From Coriobacteriia bacterium (lineage in GTDB: Bacteria; Actinomycetota; Coriobacteriia; Anaerosomatales; JAUVQN01), in NCBI GenBank assembly GCA_030598125.1, contig JAUVQN010000007.1, forward strand, positions 1-16,036: a DNA stretch of 16,036 nt. Reading direction: 5' to 3'. This document shows positions 1 to 7,056 of this stretch, in pieces. The notes beneath the pieces were generated by a model. The model saw nothing but the letters and a program-made list of their open reading frames with translations. It was not told the DNA's origin and ran no database searches. Numbering within the stretch: position 1 is the first letter of the stretch; every line of letters starts with the position of its first letter. The position numbers were made by a program, and so were the translations under genes.

Positions 1-444
1 CCCGCCCTTGGTGGGGTCGAAGAAGTGTTCGATGTGGACGTAGCCATGAGGCTCCTCGTTCGCCTGTGCTTCTCCAAGTGCGGTCACCAGCGGCTGCGGG
101 AGCGCGATGCCCGCACTGGGGTTGTTCGTCTGCCAGTACAGGCTGTCACTGTCTCCGTACCGTGGGGCAAGGATTGCCACAGAAGATAGCCCTGAGTAGA
201 CGTGCTCGCCGCGAGTGTCGGTGATGTTGAATACACCCATGGCCTCCCAGCCCTTGGCGGCAAGCTGCTCGTCATGCGGAACCGTGCCCAGCAGGGAGTC
301 GTCGTGCCAGTGCCCGTGTGCCGCAGCCTGTAGAGCGTCCACGCATGTGCGGAAGAACAGGCGGCTCACTCCGATGATGACCAGCGTCGGCAGTTCGGTT
401 TGACCTCCGAACTGCAACGTAGCGTTCTCAAGCTTCTGACGCAT
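1..444 (-). CDS. Unrecognised protein, C-terminus beyond left edge
   Basis: An open minus-strand frame runs from an ATG at 442-444 off the left edge, giving at least 148 residues without a stop. I do not recognise the family. The visible part begins MRQKLENATLQF, has a short hydrophobic stretch (LPTLVIIGV), then a mixed soluble sequence ending HIEHFFDPTKGG. No signal peptide or catalytic motif is obvious. No clear Shine-Dalgarno precedes the ATG. The same frame stays open upstream to a TAG at 568-570, and the residues just before the ATG (PTDRLWADI) look coding, so the gene may have lost its 5' end. The DNA here is clearly less GC-rich (near 58% by eye) than the rest of the window and lies at the 3' side of a tRNA gene, which suggests acquired DNA. 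Confidence 0.5.
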   Translation of the reverse strand, partial: MRQKLENATLQFGGQTELPTLVIIGVSRLFFRTCVDALQAAAHGHWHDDSLLGTVPHDEQLAAKGWEAMGVFNITDTRGEHVYSGLSSVAILAPRYGDSDSLYWQTNNPSAGIALPQPLVTALGEAQANEEPHGYVHIEHFFDPTKGG

Positions 445-528
445 GATGTCTGCCCAGAGCCGGTCGGTTGGGCTCGCACGACAGCAATACGACAGCAGCG
501 TAGCAGTCGAACGCTCTTCTTGAACACA

Positions 529-559
529 GAGGTCAGGGCCAAATATGCACCCTGACCTC
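529..559 (-). terminator. Terminator-like hairpin downstream of tRNA-Asp
   Basis: A perfect 10-bp inverted repeat, GAGGTCAGGG (529-538) and CCCTGACCTC (550-559), encloses an 11-base A/T-rich loop just past the tRNA 3' end. There is no real U tract on the minus strand, so intrinsic termination is an inference from position and stem strength. Confidence 0.5.
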
Positions 560-570
560 GTCGTTTCCTA

Positions 571-648
571 TGGCGGGATGTACGGGACTCGAACCCGCGA
601 CCTCTGGCTTGACAGGCCAGCGCTCTAACCAAGCTGAGCTAACACCCC
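571..648 (-). tRNA. tRNA-Asp (anticodon GTC)
   Basis: The reverse complement folds as a full cloverleaf of 78 nt. The acceptor strands are GGGGTGT and ACATCCC with one G-T wobble, followed by discriminator G and an encoded CCA. The D arm contains AGCTTGGTTA between GCTC and GAGC. The anticodon stem is CTGGC/GCCAG with loop CTGTCAA, so the anticodon is GTC (Asp). The T arm is GCGGG-TTCGAGT-CCCGT. Its 3' end faces the low-GC sequence at the left edge, and tRNA 3' ends are common integration targets. Confidence 0.96.
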
Positions 649-666
649 GTGGTGGCAGCGAACGGG

Positions 667-695
667 ATTGTACAAGCCCTTGCTACGCTTGTCCA
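667..695 (-). promoter_or_regulatory. Sigma-70-type promoter of tRNA-Asp
   Basis: On the minus strand there is a -35 box TGGACA (690-695), a spacer of exactly 17 bp, and a -10 box TACAAT (667-672). Each box matches the consensus at five of six positions. The predicted start lies about 12 bases before the tRNA 5' end. Confidence 0.8.
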
Positions 696-741
696 TGCAA
701 CAGTCGCGCCCCGCGCGCGCCTCGCCCGGCCGCTCGACGCC

Positions 742-2448
742 CTAGTCCGGACCATCCTCCCCGAGTCGCTCTCTCGCAGCCCGGACAGCTCGCGTGGTCG
801 AGTCACCGAGCGTGGAGACCGCGTGGAAAACGTCCTCATCGCCGATCACGTCGAGCGTGCCGGTGCGCTCCAGCTGCCCGTACAGGTCGTCTCCCACGCC
901 GGCCAGAAGCAGATGCCCGTTCTCGCGCTCGAGCCGCTCCTCGTAGCGCTTCAGCACCTCGAGGAAGGTGCTGCCGACGTCCACCCGGCCGCGAAGCCTC
1001 AACACCACGTACGCCTCGTCGGTGCCGAGCGGATCGGGCAGCATCTTCTCCACGACCTGCGCCCCCGCGTAGAAGAGGCTGCCGTAGACGTTGAGTACCG
1101 TGACGTCGTGGCTCTTCGGCGACTCGGGCGGGTCCACTTCGGCGAACCTGCCATCCTTGAGCTCCACCATCTCGACGATCCGGACGTCGAGCGAAGAACT
1201 GTAGACGTAGCTCACGACCGAGATCGCGACGCCCAGCAGGACCGCGTACTGGATGGGCATGATGAGCGTGCCGATGAAGGTGATCGTCATGATCGCTCGA
1301 GGCGCCATCCCGGTGTTCCACACGGCGACGATCGAATCCCGATTCACCGCCCTGACGCCGACGATGATGAGTAGCGCCGCGAGCGCCGTCATCGGCACTA
1401 CCTCGATCACGCCGGAGAAGAGCAGCAGCACGATGGCGATGACCGGGCCTATCGTGAAGTTCGCCCAGCGCGAGGTGGCGCCGGCCTGCAGGTTGAGGGC
1501 CGTGCTCGAGACGGACCCGCCGATGGGCATCCCCTTGAAGAACCCGGAGAGCACGTTGCCGATCCCCTGACCGATGAAGTCGCGATTCAGCTTCGGGTAC
1601 GTGCCGTCGGGATTCGGCGTCGCTTTGCTCACTCCGGTCCCCTGGATCAGCCCGATCAGAGCGATGGAGACGGCGGGTATCAGCAGCACGAAGACGAGAT
1701 CGAGCGTGGGCAGGGCCGGTGTCGGGAGCGCACTCGGGATGGGCGAGATGTCCCCGACCGTCTGACCGCCGTAGCCGCCGACGAACGCGACTCCCGTCGC
1801 CAGGATCAGTGCGAGGGCCATGGCGAATCGCTTGATGGGCGTGCGCTCGAGCAGCAGCACGAGCGCGATCGTGGCCGCACCCAGCACGAGCGTGCTGATG
1901 TCGATGCGCGACGGATGCAGGATGATGTCCACCGTCCGCAGGACCTTGTTGTCCGCGTCGCTCACCGCTCCGGTGAAGCTCGGGATCTGGCCGAGCACGA
2001 TCGAGACGGCGACACCGGTGAGGAAGCCCCGCATCACGGCGTTCGAGACGAACCGCATGAGGGTCCCAGCGCGGAGGATCCCGAGGAGGAGCATCACGAT
2101 GCCCACCAGGACGGTGAGCGTCAGCAGGCCGGCGACCTCCTGACCGGCAGGGACCAGCGCCAGCCCGTCACCGACCGCCAGCGCCATCGCCGCGGTGACC
2201 GCGACCGTCATGAACTGGGAGCTCGTCGTGAGCGCCGCGGACGGGGTGCCCACGAGCAGCGCATGGAGCCCGTTCACCGGGTTCACACCGGCGAGCACCG
2301 CGTTCGCCATGGCGTCGGGGATGTTCGCGATCGCCGTGGTCACGCCGGCGATGACATCGCGACCTATGTTGCGCTTCGAGCCTTGGCTGGGTGGGCTCTG
2401 GCGCTCGGGCGCGTCATCCGAGCGCGCCGTGCTCTCGTCGTCCGCCAT
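742..2448 (-). CDS. SulP-family anion transporter with C-terminal STAS domain
   Basis: A 568-residue inner-membrane protein of the SulP (SLC26-like) family, which moves inorganic anions such as sulfate or bicarbonate. About ten hydrophobic segments fill residues 30-410. Family-like stretches include DVIAGVTTAIANIPDAMANAV near the N-terminus and GNVLSGFFKGMPIGGSVSST in the middle. A cytoplasmic STAS domain follows at about 430-550 (from VTVLNVYGSLFYAGA). I chose the ATG at 2448; a GTG 51 bases upstream is in frame but adds an unusual leader, while GGAGG lies 12 bases before the ATG. The short acidic/Ser-rich N-terminus is variable in the family. The gene is divergent from the GlsB-like gene. 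Substrate cannot be told from sequence; sulfate and bicarbonate are both possible. Confidence 0.92.
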   Translation of the reverse strand: MADDESTARSDDAPERQSPPSQGSKRNIGRDVIAGVTTAIANIPDAMANAVLAGVNPVNGLHALLVGTPSAALTTSSQFMTVAVTAAMALAVGDGLALVPAGQEVAGLLTLTVLVGIVMLLLGILRAGTLMRFVSNAVMRGFLTGVAVSIVLGQIPSFTGAVSDADNKVLRTVDIILHPSRIDISTLVLGAATIALVLLLERTPIKRFAMALALILATGVAFVGGYGGQTVGDISPIPSALPTPALPTLDLVFVLLIPAVSIALIGLIQGTGVSKATPNPDGTYPKLNRDFIGQGIGNVLSGFFKGMPIGGSVSSTALNLQAGATSRWANFTIGPVIAIVLLLFSGVIEVVPMTALAALLIIVGVRAVNRDSIVAVWNTGMAPRAIMTITFIGTLIMPIQYAVLLGVAISVVSYVYSSSLDVRIVEMVELKDGRFAEVDPPESPKSHDVTVLNVYGSLFYAGAQVVEKMLPDPLGTDEAYVVLRLRGRVDVGSTFLEVLKRYEERLERENGHLLLAGVGDDLYGQLERTGTLDVIGDEDVFHAVSTLGDSTTRAVRAARERLGEDGPD

Positions 2449-2664
2449 CCGCGCCGCCAGCCTCCCTCGCTTCGTGCCGTCCCCGATCCACGTCAGCACA
2501 GAGCGCGTTCATCCGTGAGTATGCCCGAGATCCTGTTGCGGGATGGCGACGGTGAGCTGGTGCAGGACGTACGGAACGCATATCTTTGCGGAGACGGTCG
2601 TCGAAGCGACCGCATCCGCGGACGAGTCCCGCTCCGGTGGGGCGGACGGAAGAGAGGGAACGAC

Positions 2665-2946
2665 GTGAGTGCAGTCTCCTGGATCGGTTTCTTCTTCATC
2701 TACCTGCTGATCTTCGGTATGGCCGCCGGGTGGATCGCCTGGCTCGTCCTCGGCAAGCGCGGCGAGCTCAACTGGACGCTGAACTTCATCGTGGGCGTCA
2801 TCGGCTCGTTCCTGGGCGGCACGGTCGGGAGTCTCCTCTTCGGCGAGGGGTTCCAGCTCCGGCCGGGCGGCATCATCGGCTCGATCGTCGGCGCCATCGT
2901 CGTGCTCGCTATCTACTACGCGATCCAAGGGCGCAAGAAGGGCTAG
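2665..2946 (+). CDS. GlsB/YeaQ/YmgE-family small membrane protein
   Basis: A 93-residue protein with three hydrophobic helices (about residues 8-28, 38-60, 68-88) and the Gly-rich pattern of the GlsB/YeaQ/YmgE (transglycosylase-associated) family. Recognisable parts are GMAAGWIAWLVLGKR, the middle helix GVIGSFLGGTVGSLLFG, and GGIIGSIVGAIVVLAIYY, ending in a basic tail (QGRKKG). Family members are stress-induced membrane proteins of unclear molecular role. The GTG start at 2665 is supported by AGAGAGGG six to eight bases upstream. A much longer in-frame ORF extends upstream, but it is antisense to the SulP gene and is not coding. Transcription is divergent from the SulP gene, with about 215 bp between the starts. 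Confidence 0.9.
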   Translation: MSAVSWIGFFFIYLLIFGMAAGWIAWLVLGKRGELNWTLNFIVGVIGSFLGGTVGSLLFGEGFQLRPGGIIGSIVGAIVVLAIYYAIQGRKKG

Positions 2947-2978
2947 CGTCCCGCGCGCGGGCCCAACTGTCGCGTCGA

Positions 2979-2994
2979 CCGGGCCCCCGCCCGG
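2979..2994. terminator. GC hairpin between convergent genes
   Basis: CCGGGC (2979-2984) and GCCCGG (2989-2994) form a 6-bp stem with a CCCC loop between the convergent GlsB-like and macrodomain genes. There is no T tract on either side, so a bidirectional terminator role is only suggested by position. Confidence 0.35.
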
Positions 2995-2997
2995 ACC

Positions 2998-3549
2998 TCA
3001 CATCACCAAGTGATCCAGCGCGTTCGCGTACGTCTCGTACGTCCTCATGTCGTACAGCACGAGCTTCACGTGCCGCACGCACTCCGCTTCGGCGAGGAAC
3101 TTCCGGATGGTCTCGAGCGCCACGGGTGCGGCCTGTTCCTTCGGATAGCCGAACGCCCCGGTAGAGATCGACGGGAACGCGACCGTCTCCAGACAGAAGT
3201 GGTCCGCGACCCGCAAGCTCTCGAGGTAGGCGCTCGACAGCGTCTGGGCCTCGTCGGCCATTCCCCCGAGCCACTTGGGCCCCACCGTGTGGATGACGAA
3301 CTCGACGGGCAGATCGCCGCCGTGGGTGAGCATGGCCCTCCCCGGATCGAGCCGGCCATGTTCGTCGACGTACTTCTTGCACTCCTCGAGGATCGTGTCG
3401 CCGCCAGCGCGAGGTATGGCCCCGTCGACACCGCCACCGCCCATGAGGCTGGAGTTGGCGGCGTTCACGATCGCGTCCGCTTCGACCGTCCTGATGTCGC
3501 CTCGCTCCAGCGTGATGACCTTGTCCCCGATGCGCAGCTCGTTCGCCAC
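2998..3549 (-). CDS. Macrodomain protein (ADP-ribose / O-acetyl-ADP-ribose binding)
   Basis: A single-domain macro protein of about 183 residues, related to YmdB-type O-acetyl-ADP-ribose deacetylases, acting in the cytosol on ADP-ribose derivatives. The signature motifs are all visible: DAIVNAANSSLMGGGGVDGAI (adenosine and distal ribose contacts), GRAMLTHGGDLPVEFVIHTVGP, and SISTGAFGYPKEQAAPVA (phosphate-binding loop). I chose the GTG at 3549 because a GGGGGG run lies 8-9 bases upstream; a GTG at 3558 is also in frame but overlaps that run. It is the last gene of a minus-strand series with the lipoprotein 40 bp upstream, so it may be cotranscribed. Nothing links it functionally to its wall-related neighbours. 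Deacetylase, ADP-ribosyl-hydrolase or plain binding activity cannot be separated by eye. Confidence 0.93.
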   Translation of the reverse strand: MANELRIGDKVITLERGDIRTVEADAIVNAANSSLMGGGGVDGAIPRAGGDTILEECKKYVDEHGRLDPGRAMLTHGGDLPVEFVIHTVGPKWLGGMADEAQTLSSAYLESLRVADHFCLETVAFPSISTGAFGYPKEQAAPVALETIRKFLAEAECVRHVKLVLYDMRTYETYANALDHLVM

Positions 3550-3589
3550 GCGAGTCACCCCCCTGCGCCCCGCGTCCTCTCTTCCGTTA

Positions 3590-4204
3590 CTACATGTCTA
3601 CCCCGAGCTGATGCTCCTGAAAGTGACGAAGTACCTCTGCCGACCGCTCGTCGTACTCCTCCCGAAGGGGTCCGAGCGCCTCGCGTGCGGCCTTCACCGA
3701 GGCGACGAGCGCGTCGGCCTCCTCCCTCGAGCGCGCATCGCCGGTGACGGGCGCGTACAGGGACTCGAGGGCCGCGACGTAGGCGACCATGGCGCCGTCG
3801 AGCTCCAGGAGCGTCTCGGTGAGCTCGAGCTGCAGACCCGCGTACTCGACGAGCGGCTCCGAAGCGCCGGACCCGGTGACCGCGAGAAGCTCCGTGCGGA
3901 CCGCTTCCACATCGGCGCGCTGGCCCGTGAGCTCGGTCCGCACTGCCACGACGACCTCGGCGCCCGCCGTCGACGCCTCGGACTCGGGAAGCCCCTCCGC
4001 ACGCGCGAGCTCCGACGCGATCCGGCTGTCGAACGCACGGTACGCGTCGAAGTGCGTCGCGGCCACCGTGAGGTGTTCGCGCGCCGCCTCGTCAGCCGAC
4101 GTGCAGCCGACAGCGAGCGGGAGCGCGCCGAGGAGCAGGCATGCGACGAGGGCGGCTGCGCCAGCGGAGAGCGTGGGAGCGCTGCCCGCGGCGCGGCGCG
4201 TCAC
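3590..4204 (-). CDS. Predicted lipoprotein, unknown function
   Basis: A 204-residue protein with an N-terminal hydrophobic segment (about residues 14-33) ending in LAVGC-TS, a loose lipobox with Cys34 as the likely lipidation site. The rest is mostly helical and rich in Ala, Glu and Leu, with no Cys and no catalytic motif I recognise. It looks like a four-helix or coiled-coil lipoprotein. The GTG start shares its last two bases with the TGA of the M23 peptidase gene (GTGA overlap), so translation is probably coupled and the pair may act together at the cell surface, for example as peptidase and regulator or anchor. That partnership is inference from the overlap only. A longer in-frame ORF upstream lies within the peptidase gene and is spurious. 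Confidence 0.8.
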   Translation of the reverse strand: MTRRAAGSAPTLSAGAAALVACLLLGALPLAVGCTSADEAAREHLTVAATHFDAYRAFDSRIASELARAEGLPESEASTAGAEVVVAVRTELTGQRADVEAVRTELLAVTGSGASEPLVEYAGLQLELTETLLELDGAMVAYVAALESLYAPVTGDARSREEADALVASVKAAREALGPLREEYDERSAEVLRHFQEHQLGVDM

Positions 4205-5232
4205 TGCATCTGGCGAAGGTAGGGGTACGGGTTCACGGCCGCCCCGCCGCCGGGATGGATCTCGTAGTGTAGATGGTGTGCGCCGCCGGACGCGTGGCCG
4301 GTATTGCCGACGGTCCCGATCTGCTGGCCCGCGGAGACGCGTCCTCCCGTGACGGAGAAGCTGTCGAGATGCGCGTAGTAGAAGCTCAAGCCGTTGTCGG
4401 CCGTGAGCCAGATCGTCTTGCCGCCGAGCCCGCCGGTCTTCGCCCGGACGCTGCCGGACAGCGTCGCCACGACGGGCGTGCCCCGGGGCGCCATGATGTC
4501 GGTCCCCTTGTGCCGCCTGCGACCGCCCGAGCGCGAGGCCCCCCACGTGTCGCTGTAGTAGTTGCCTCCCGCCACGGGGAAGACCATGCCGTTCGGGCTC
4601 ACCGGCGGCACGTAGGTGCGTCGTCCGGAAGCGGCCTCACGCGCGACCGCGGCCGCGAGCTGCGCCTTGAGCCGCTCGTACTCGCTCTGCTTCGAAGCGA
4701 GCCGCCGGTCCAGCGCGGCCTTCTTGTCCTGGAGTGCGGCGACGTCGGCCTCCTGCTGCGCGACCTCCCGCTCCACTGCGGCCGCTTCCGCCTCGTAGGC
4801 GGCGCGGAGCTCCTTCACGTCGGCGATCGCCTCGGCGTCGGAGCGCGTGAGCCGCTCGAAGAGCTCGACCCTGGTGGCGAACTCGGAGAACGACGTGCTT
4901 CCCAGGATGAAGGAGAGCAGGTCGTCGTCGTTGCGGGTGTACATCGCGTACGCACGATCGGCGAAGGCCAGCTCGGCGACCTCGAGCTTGGCCTCGGTCT
5001 CCACCAGGCTGTTGTTCAGACCCTCGAGCCGCACCTCGGTCTCGTTGAGCTGCCAGTAGGCGGCGTCGTACTCCTTGCCGACCTCGGCGACGTCGCTCTT
5101 GAGCGCGTCGACCTGCTTGGCGAGCTCCGCGGCGGTCGCCGCGGACGCCTCCGGTGCGAGGGTCAGACCAGCCGCCACCAGCGCGAACACCGCCGTCGCG
5201 ACCGTGATGTATGTGATCATACGCGGGGTCAC
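4201..5232 (-). CDS. M23-family peptidoglycan peptidase with PcsB/EnvC-like coiled coil
   Basis: A 343-residue exported protein. Residues 6-32 form a signal peptide or membrane anchor. Residues 33-205 are a long coiled coil with a central turn (YAMYTRNDDDLLSFILGSTS followed by FSEFATRVELFERL) typical of PcsB/EnvC-like hydrolase regulators. Residues about 215-343 are a LytM/M23 domain. The zinc site is intact: H241 and D245 in HKGTD, H320 and H322 in HLH, with H288 in YYAHLD as a catalytic-type His. It should therefore be an active endopeptidase cleaving peptidoglycan crosslinks, not a degenerate activator. The GTG start follows GGGGTGA closely; an ATG 12 bases on is possible. It is 60 bp downstream of the threonine aldolase and overlaps the lipoprotein gene. 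Confidence 0.94.
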   Translation of the reverse strand: MTPRMITYITVATAVFALVAAGLTLAPEASAATAAELAKQVDALKSDVAEVGKEYDAAYWQLNETEVRLEGLNNSLVETEAKLEVAELAFADRAYAMYTRNDDDLLSFILGSTSFSEFATRVELFERLTRSDAEAIADVKELRAAYEAEAAAVEREVAQQEADVAALQDKKAALDRRLASKQSEYERLKAQLAAAVAREAASGRRTYVPPVSPNGMVFPVAGGNYYSDTWGASRSGGRRRHKGTDIMAPRGTPVVATLSGSVRAKTGGLGGKTIWLTADNGLSFYYAHLDSFSVTGGRVSAGQQIGTVGNTGHASGGAHHLHYEIHPGGGAAVNPYPYLRQMQ

Positions 5233-5292
5233 GCTTCACCCCACAAGCGAACGACCTGCCACGCATCGAACAGGAGTACCCCTCGGCACAGG

Positions 5293-6309
5293 TTACCCCT
5301 CGGCGACGAGCGAGACAAAGGCGTCCACGTCGGCTTCGGTCGTGTCGAAGGAGGCCATCAGCCTCACGATGCCCTCGTCCTCGTCCCACGTGTAGAAGTA
5401 GAACGCCTGCCGAAGGGGCTCGATCCGCTCCTTCGGAAGCCTTGGGAACACCGCGTTCGACTCGACGGGGAAGACGATCTCGACGCCCGCGTCCCGCAGA
5501 CCCGCCTCGAGCCGGCGCGCCATCGCGTTGGCGTGCGCCGCCATCTCGCGCCACAGGTCGTCCTCGAGCAACGCCTCGAACTGCGCGGACAGGAACCGCA
5601 TCTTGGAGGCGAGCTGCGTGCCCTGCATCCGCACGTAGTCGAACCCCTCGGCGAGCGCGGGATCGAAGAAGACGACCGCCTCCGCGCAGAGCGTGCCGTT
5701 CTTGGTCGCCCCGAAGGAGAGCACGTCCACACCCGCGTCCCGCGTGATCTCCCTGAGGCTCGTGCCGAGCGACGCCGCCGCGTTCGAGAGCCTCGCCCCG
5801 TCCATGTGAAGAAGCAGTCCGTTGCCGTGCGCGAAGTCGGCAAGCGCGCGGACCTCCTCGGGCGTGTAGACGGTGCCGAGCTCGGTCGCCTGACTGATCG
5901 AGACCACCTTGGGCTGCGCGGCGTGCTCGAACCCGAACACGTCGAGCGTGGGCGTCACATCGTCGGGCGTGAGCTTTCCCGCCGGTGTCGGCAGCGCGAT
6001 CAGCTTGACGCCGGCATGCTTCTCCGGCGCGCCGGTCTCGTGCACGTGGATGTGCGCGGTGTCCGCGCAGACGACCGCGTTGAACGGTCGCGTCGCCGCC
6101 TGGATCGAGAGCACGTTGGCGCCGGTCCCCGAGAAGACCGGGTAGGCGCGCGTGTCCTCACCGAAGTGCCGCCGGAAGTGCTCCAGGACGGACGCCGTGT
6201 ACTCGTCTTCGCCGTACGCCATGGCGTGACCCTGGTTGGCGCGCTCGATCGCCGCCATGACGGTCGGGTGCACACCCGAGAAGTTGTCGCTCGCGAAGCT
6301 GGTCCGCAC
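5293..6309 (-). CDS. ltaE: Low-specificity L-threonine aldolase (PLP)
   Basis: A 338-residue fold-type I PLP enzyme that splits L-threonine or L-allo-threonine into glycine and acetaldehyde in the cytosol. The N-terminus (RTSFASDNFSGVHP) is the standard family start. The PLP lysine is K203 in SFGATKNG. The cofactor-ring aspartate lies in LLHMDGARL, the phosphate-binding segment in FSGTGANVLS, and HIHVHETGA carries the substrate-side His/Glu. Length is normal. I place the start at the GTG at 6309, because AGGGGG lies 8 bases upstream and the protein then begins directly with the conserved segment; a GTG at 6318 is also in frame. It heads the minus-strand series M23 peptidase, lipoprotein, macrodomain protein. 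Exact stereospecificity cannot be read from sequence. Confidence 0.95.
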   Translation of the reverse strand: MRTSFASDNFSGVHPTVMAAIERANQGHAMAYGEDEYTASVLEHFRRHFGEDTRAYPVFSGTGANVLSIQAATRPFNAVVCADTAHIHVHETGAPEKHAGVKLIALPTPAGKLTPDDVTPTLDVFGFEHAAQPKVVSISQATELGTVYTPEEVRALADFAHGNGLLLHMDGARLSNAAASLGTSLREITRDAGVDVLSFGATKNGTLCAEAVVFFDPALAEGFDYVRMQGTQLASKMRFLSAQFEALLEDDLWREMAAHANAMARRLEAGLRDAGVEIVFPVESNAVFPRLPKERIEPLRQAFYFYTWDEDEGIVRLMASFDTTEADVDAFVSLVAEG

Positions 6310-6458
6310 GTGAGACACCCCCTGGCAAGGTCCCGGTCGGCACGGGACGAGAACATATGCGCGTCAGAAGCTTCCACAGTATACGCACTCACCCGAGGCT
6401 GCGCGGCGGGACGAGCGGTACCATGTGCGAGGCCGTCGAGACCTGGACTGGAGGCGCG

Positions 6459-6920
6459 ATGAAAGCCCACACCGTGTACAAGACCATGCAGACCTACGAG
6501 CGCCGCGAGTTCGTGCGGATCACCGACGACGTGCGGCAGACCGTCGCGGACTCGGACATCAGCGAGGGCATGGCGCTCGTCTCCGCGATGCACATCACGG
6601 CCGGCGTCTGGGTGAACGACGACGAGCCCGGCATCCAGGAGGACGTGCTCGAGTGGCTCGACAAGATCGCCCCGCCGAGCTGGAGACCGCCCTCGAACGG
6701 AGTCGCCGAGCAGCTCCTCCCCGACCCGGGCGACTACCGGCACCACGCCGGGGGCGAGGACAACGGAGACGCGCACCTGAAGAACCTGCTCGTACACCAT
6801 CAGGTGATCGTGCCGGTGACGGACGGGCGTCTCGATCTGGGTCCGTGGCAGGCGGTCTTCTACACGGAGTTCGACGGGCGGCGCCCCAAGCGCCTCATCA
6901 TCAAGGTCATGGGCGAGTGA
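6459..6920 (+). CDS. yjbQ: YjbQ/UPF0047-family protein
   Basis: A 153-residue protein of the YjbQ family (UPF0047, sometimes annotated as secondary thiamine-phosphate synthase). The family signatures are all present in order: HITAGVWVNDDEPG, the acidic/His segment DYRHHAGGEDNGDAHLKNLL, VPVTDGRLDLG, and PWQAVFYTEFDGRRPKRLI at the C-terminus. The conserved His and Glu/Asp residues form the presumed metal or substrate site. The ATG at 6459 is preceded by GGAGG four bases upstream; an upstream in-frame ATG would add a poor leader. It is divergent from the threonine aldolase gene and alone in its transcription unit. The in vivo role of the family is not settled; some members have weak thiamine-phosphate synthase activity. 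Confidence 0.93.
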   Translation: MKAHTVYKTMQTYERREFVRITDDVRQTVADSDISEGMALVSAMHITAGVWVNDDEPGIQEDVLEWLDKIAPPSWRPPSNGVAEQLLPDPGDYRHHAGGEDNGDAHLKNLLVHHQVIVPVTDGRLDLGPWQAVFYTEFDGRRPKRLIIKVMGE

Positions 6921-7027
6921 GCGGTCGGCTGCGGGACGAATCGCAGGCGGAGCGCTTCACGGGCGTCTTCACAGGAAGCGCACACCGCATCGGATGCGCT
7001 GAGACCGGGCGTGTAGTACAGTACGGG

Positions 7028-7049
7028 CCGTTCGTTCGCCCACGAACGG
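7028..7049 (+). promoter_or_regulatory. Palindrome overlapping the RBS region of the NapH-like gene
   Basis: CCGTTCGT (7028-7035) and ACGAACGG (7042-7049) form a perfect 8-bp inverted repeat with a 6-base spacer. It lies just after a -10-like TACAGT (7017-7022), and its right arm runs into the GGAGAG Shine-Dalgarno at 7048-7053. It could be a repressor operator at the start site or an RNA hairpin masking the ribosome site. Confidence 0.45.
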
Positions 7050-7056
7050 AGAGCGC

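Noticed and set aside
366..632. Minus-strand ORF across the tRNA and the low-GC region
   Set aside because: Its first codons are the tRNA sequence itself, and the alternative frame into 1-444 looks more like coding sequence.
1915..2664. Long plus-strand ORF upstream of the GlsB-like gene
   Set aside because: It is antisense to the SulP gene and Arg/His-rich, a typical GC-rich shadow; the real start is the GTG at 2665.
4273..6462. 729-residue plus-strand ORF
   Set aside because: It is antisense to the M23 peptidase and threonine aldolase genes, both well supported, and its composition (Arg, His, Val rich) is that of a shadow frame.
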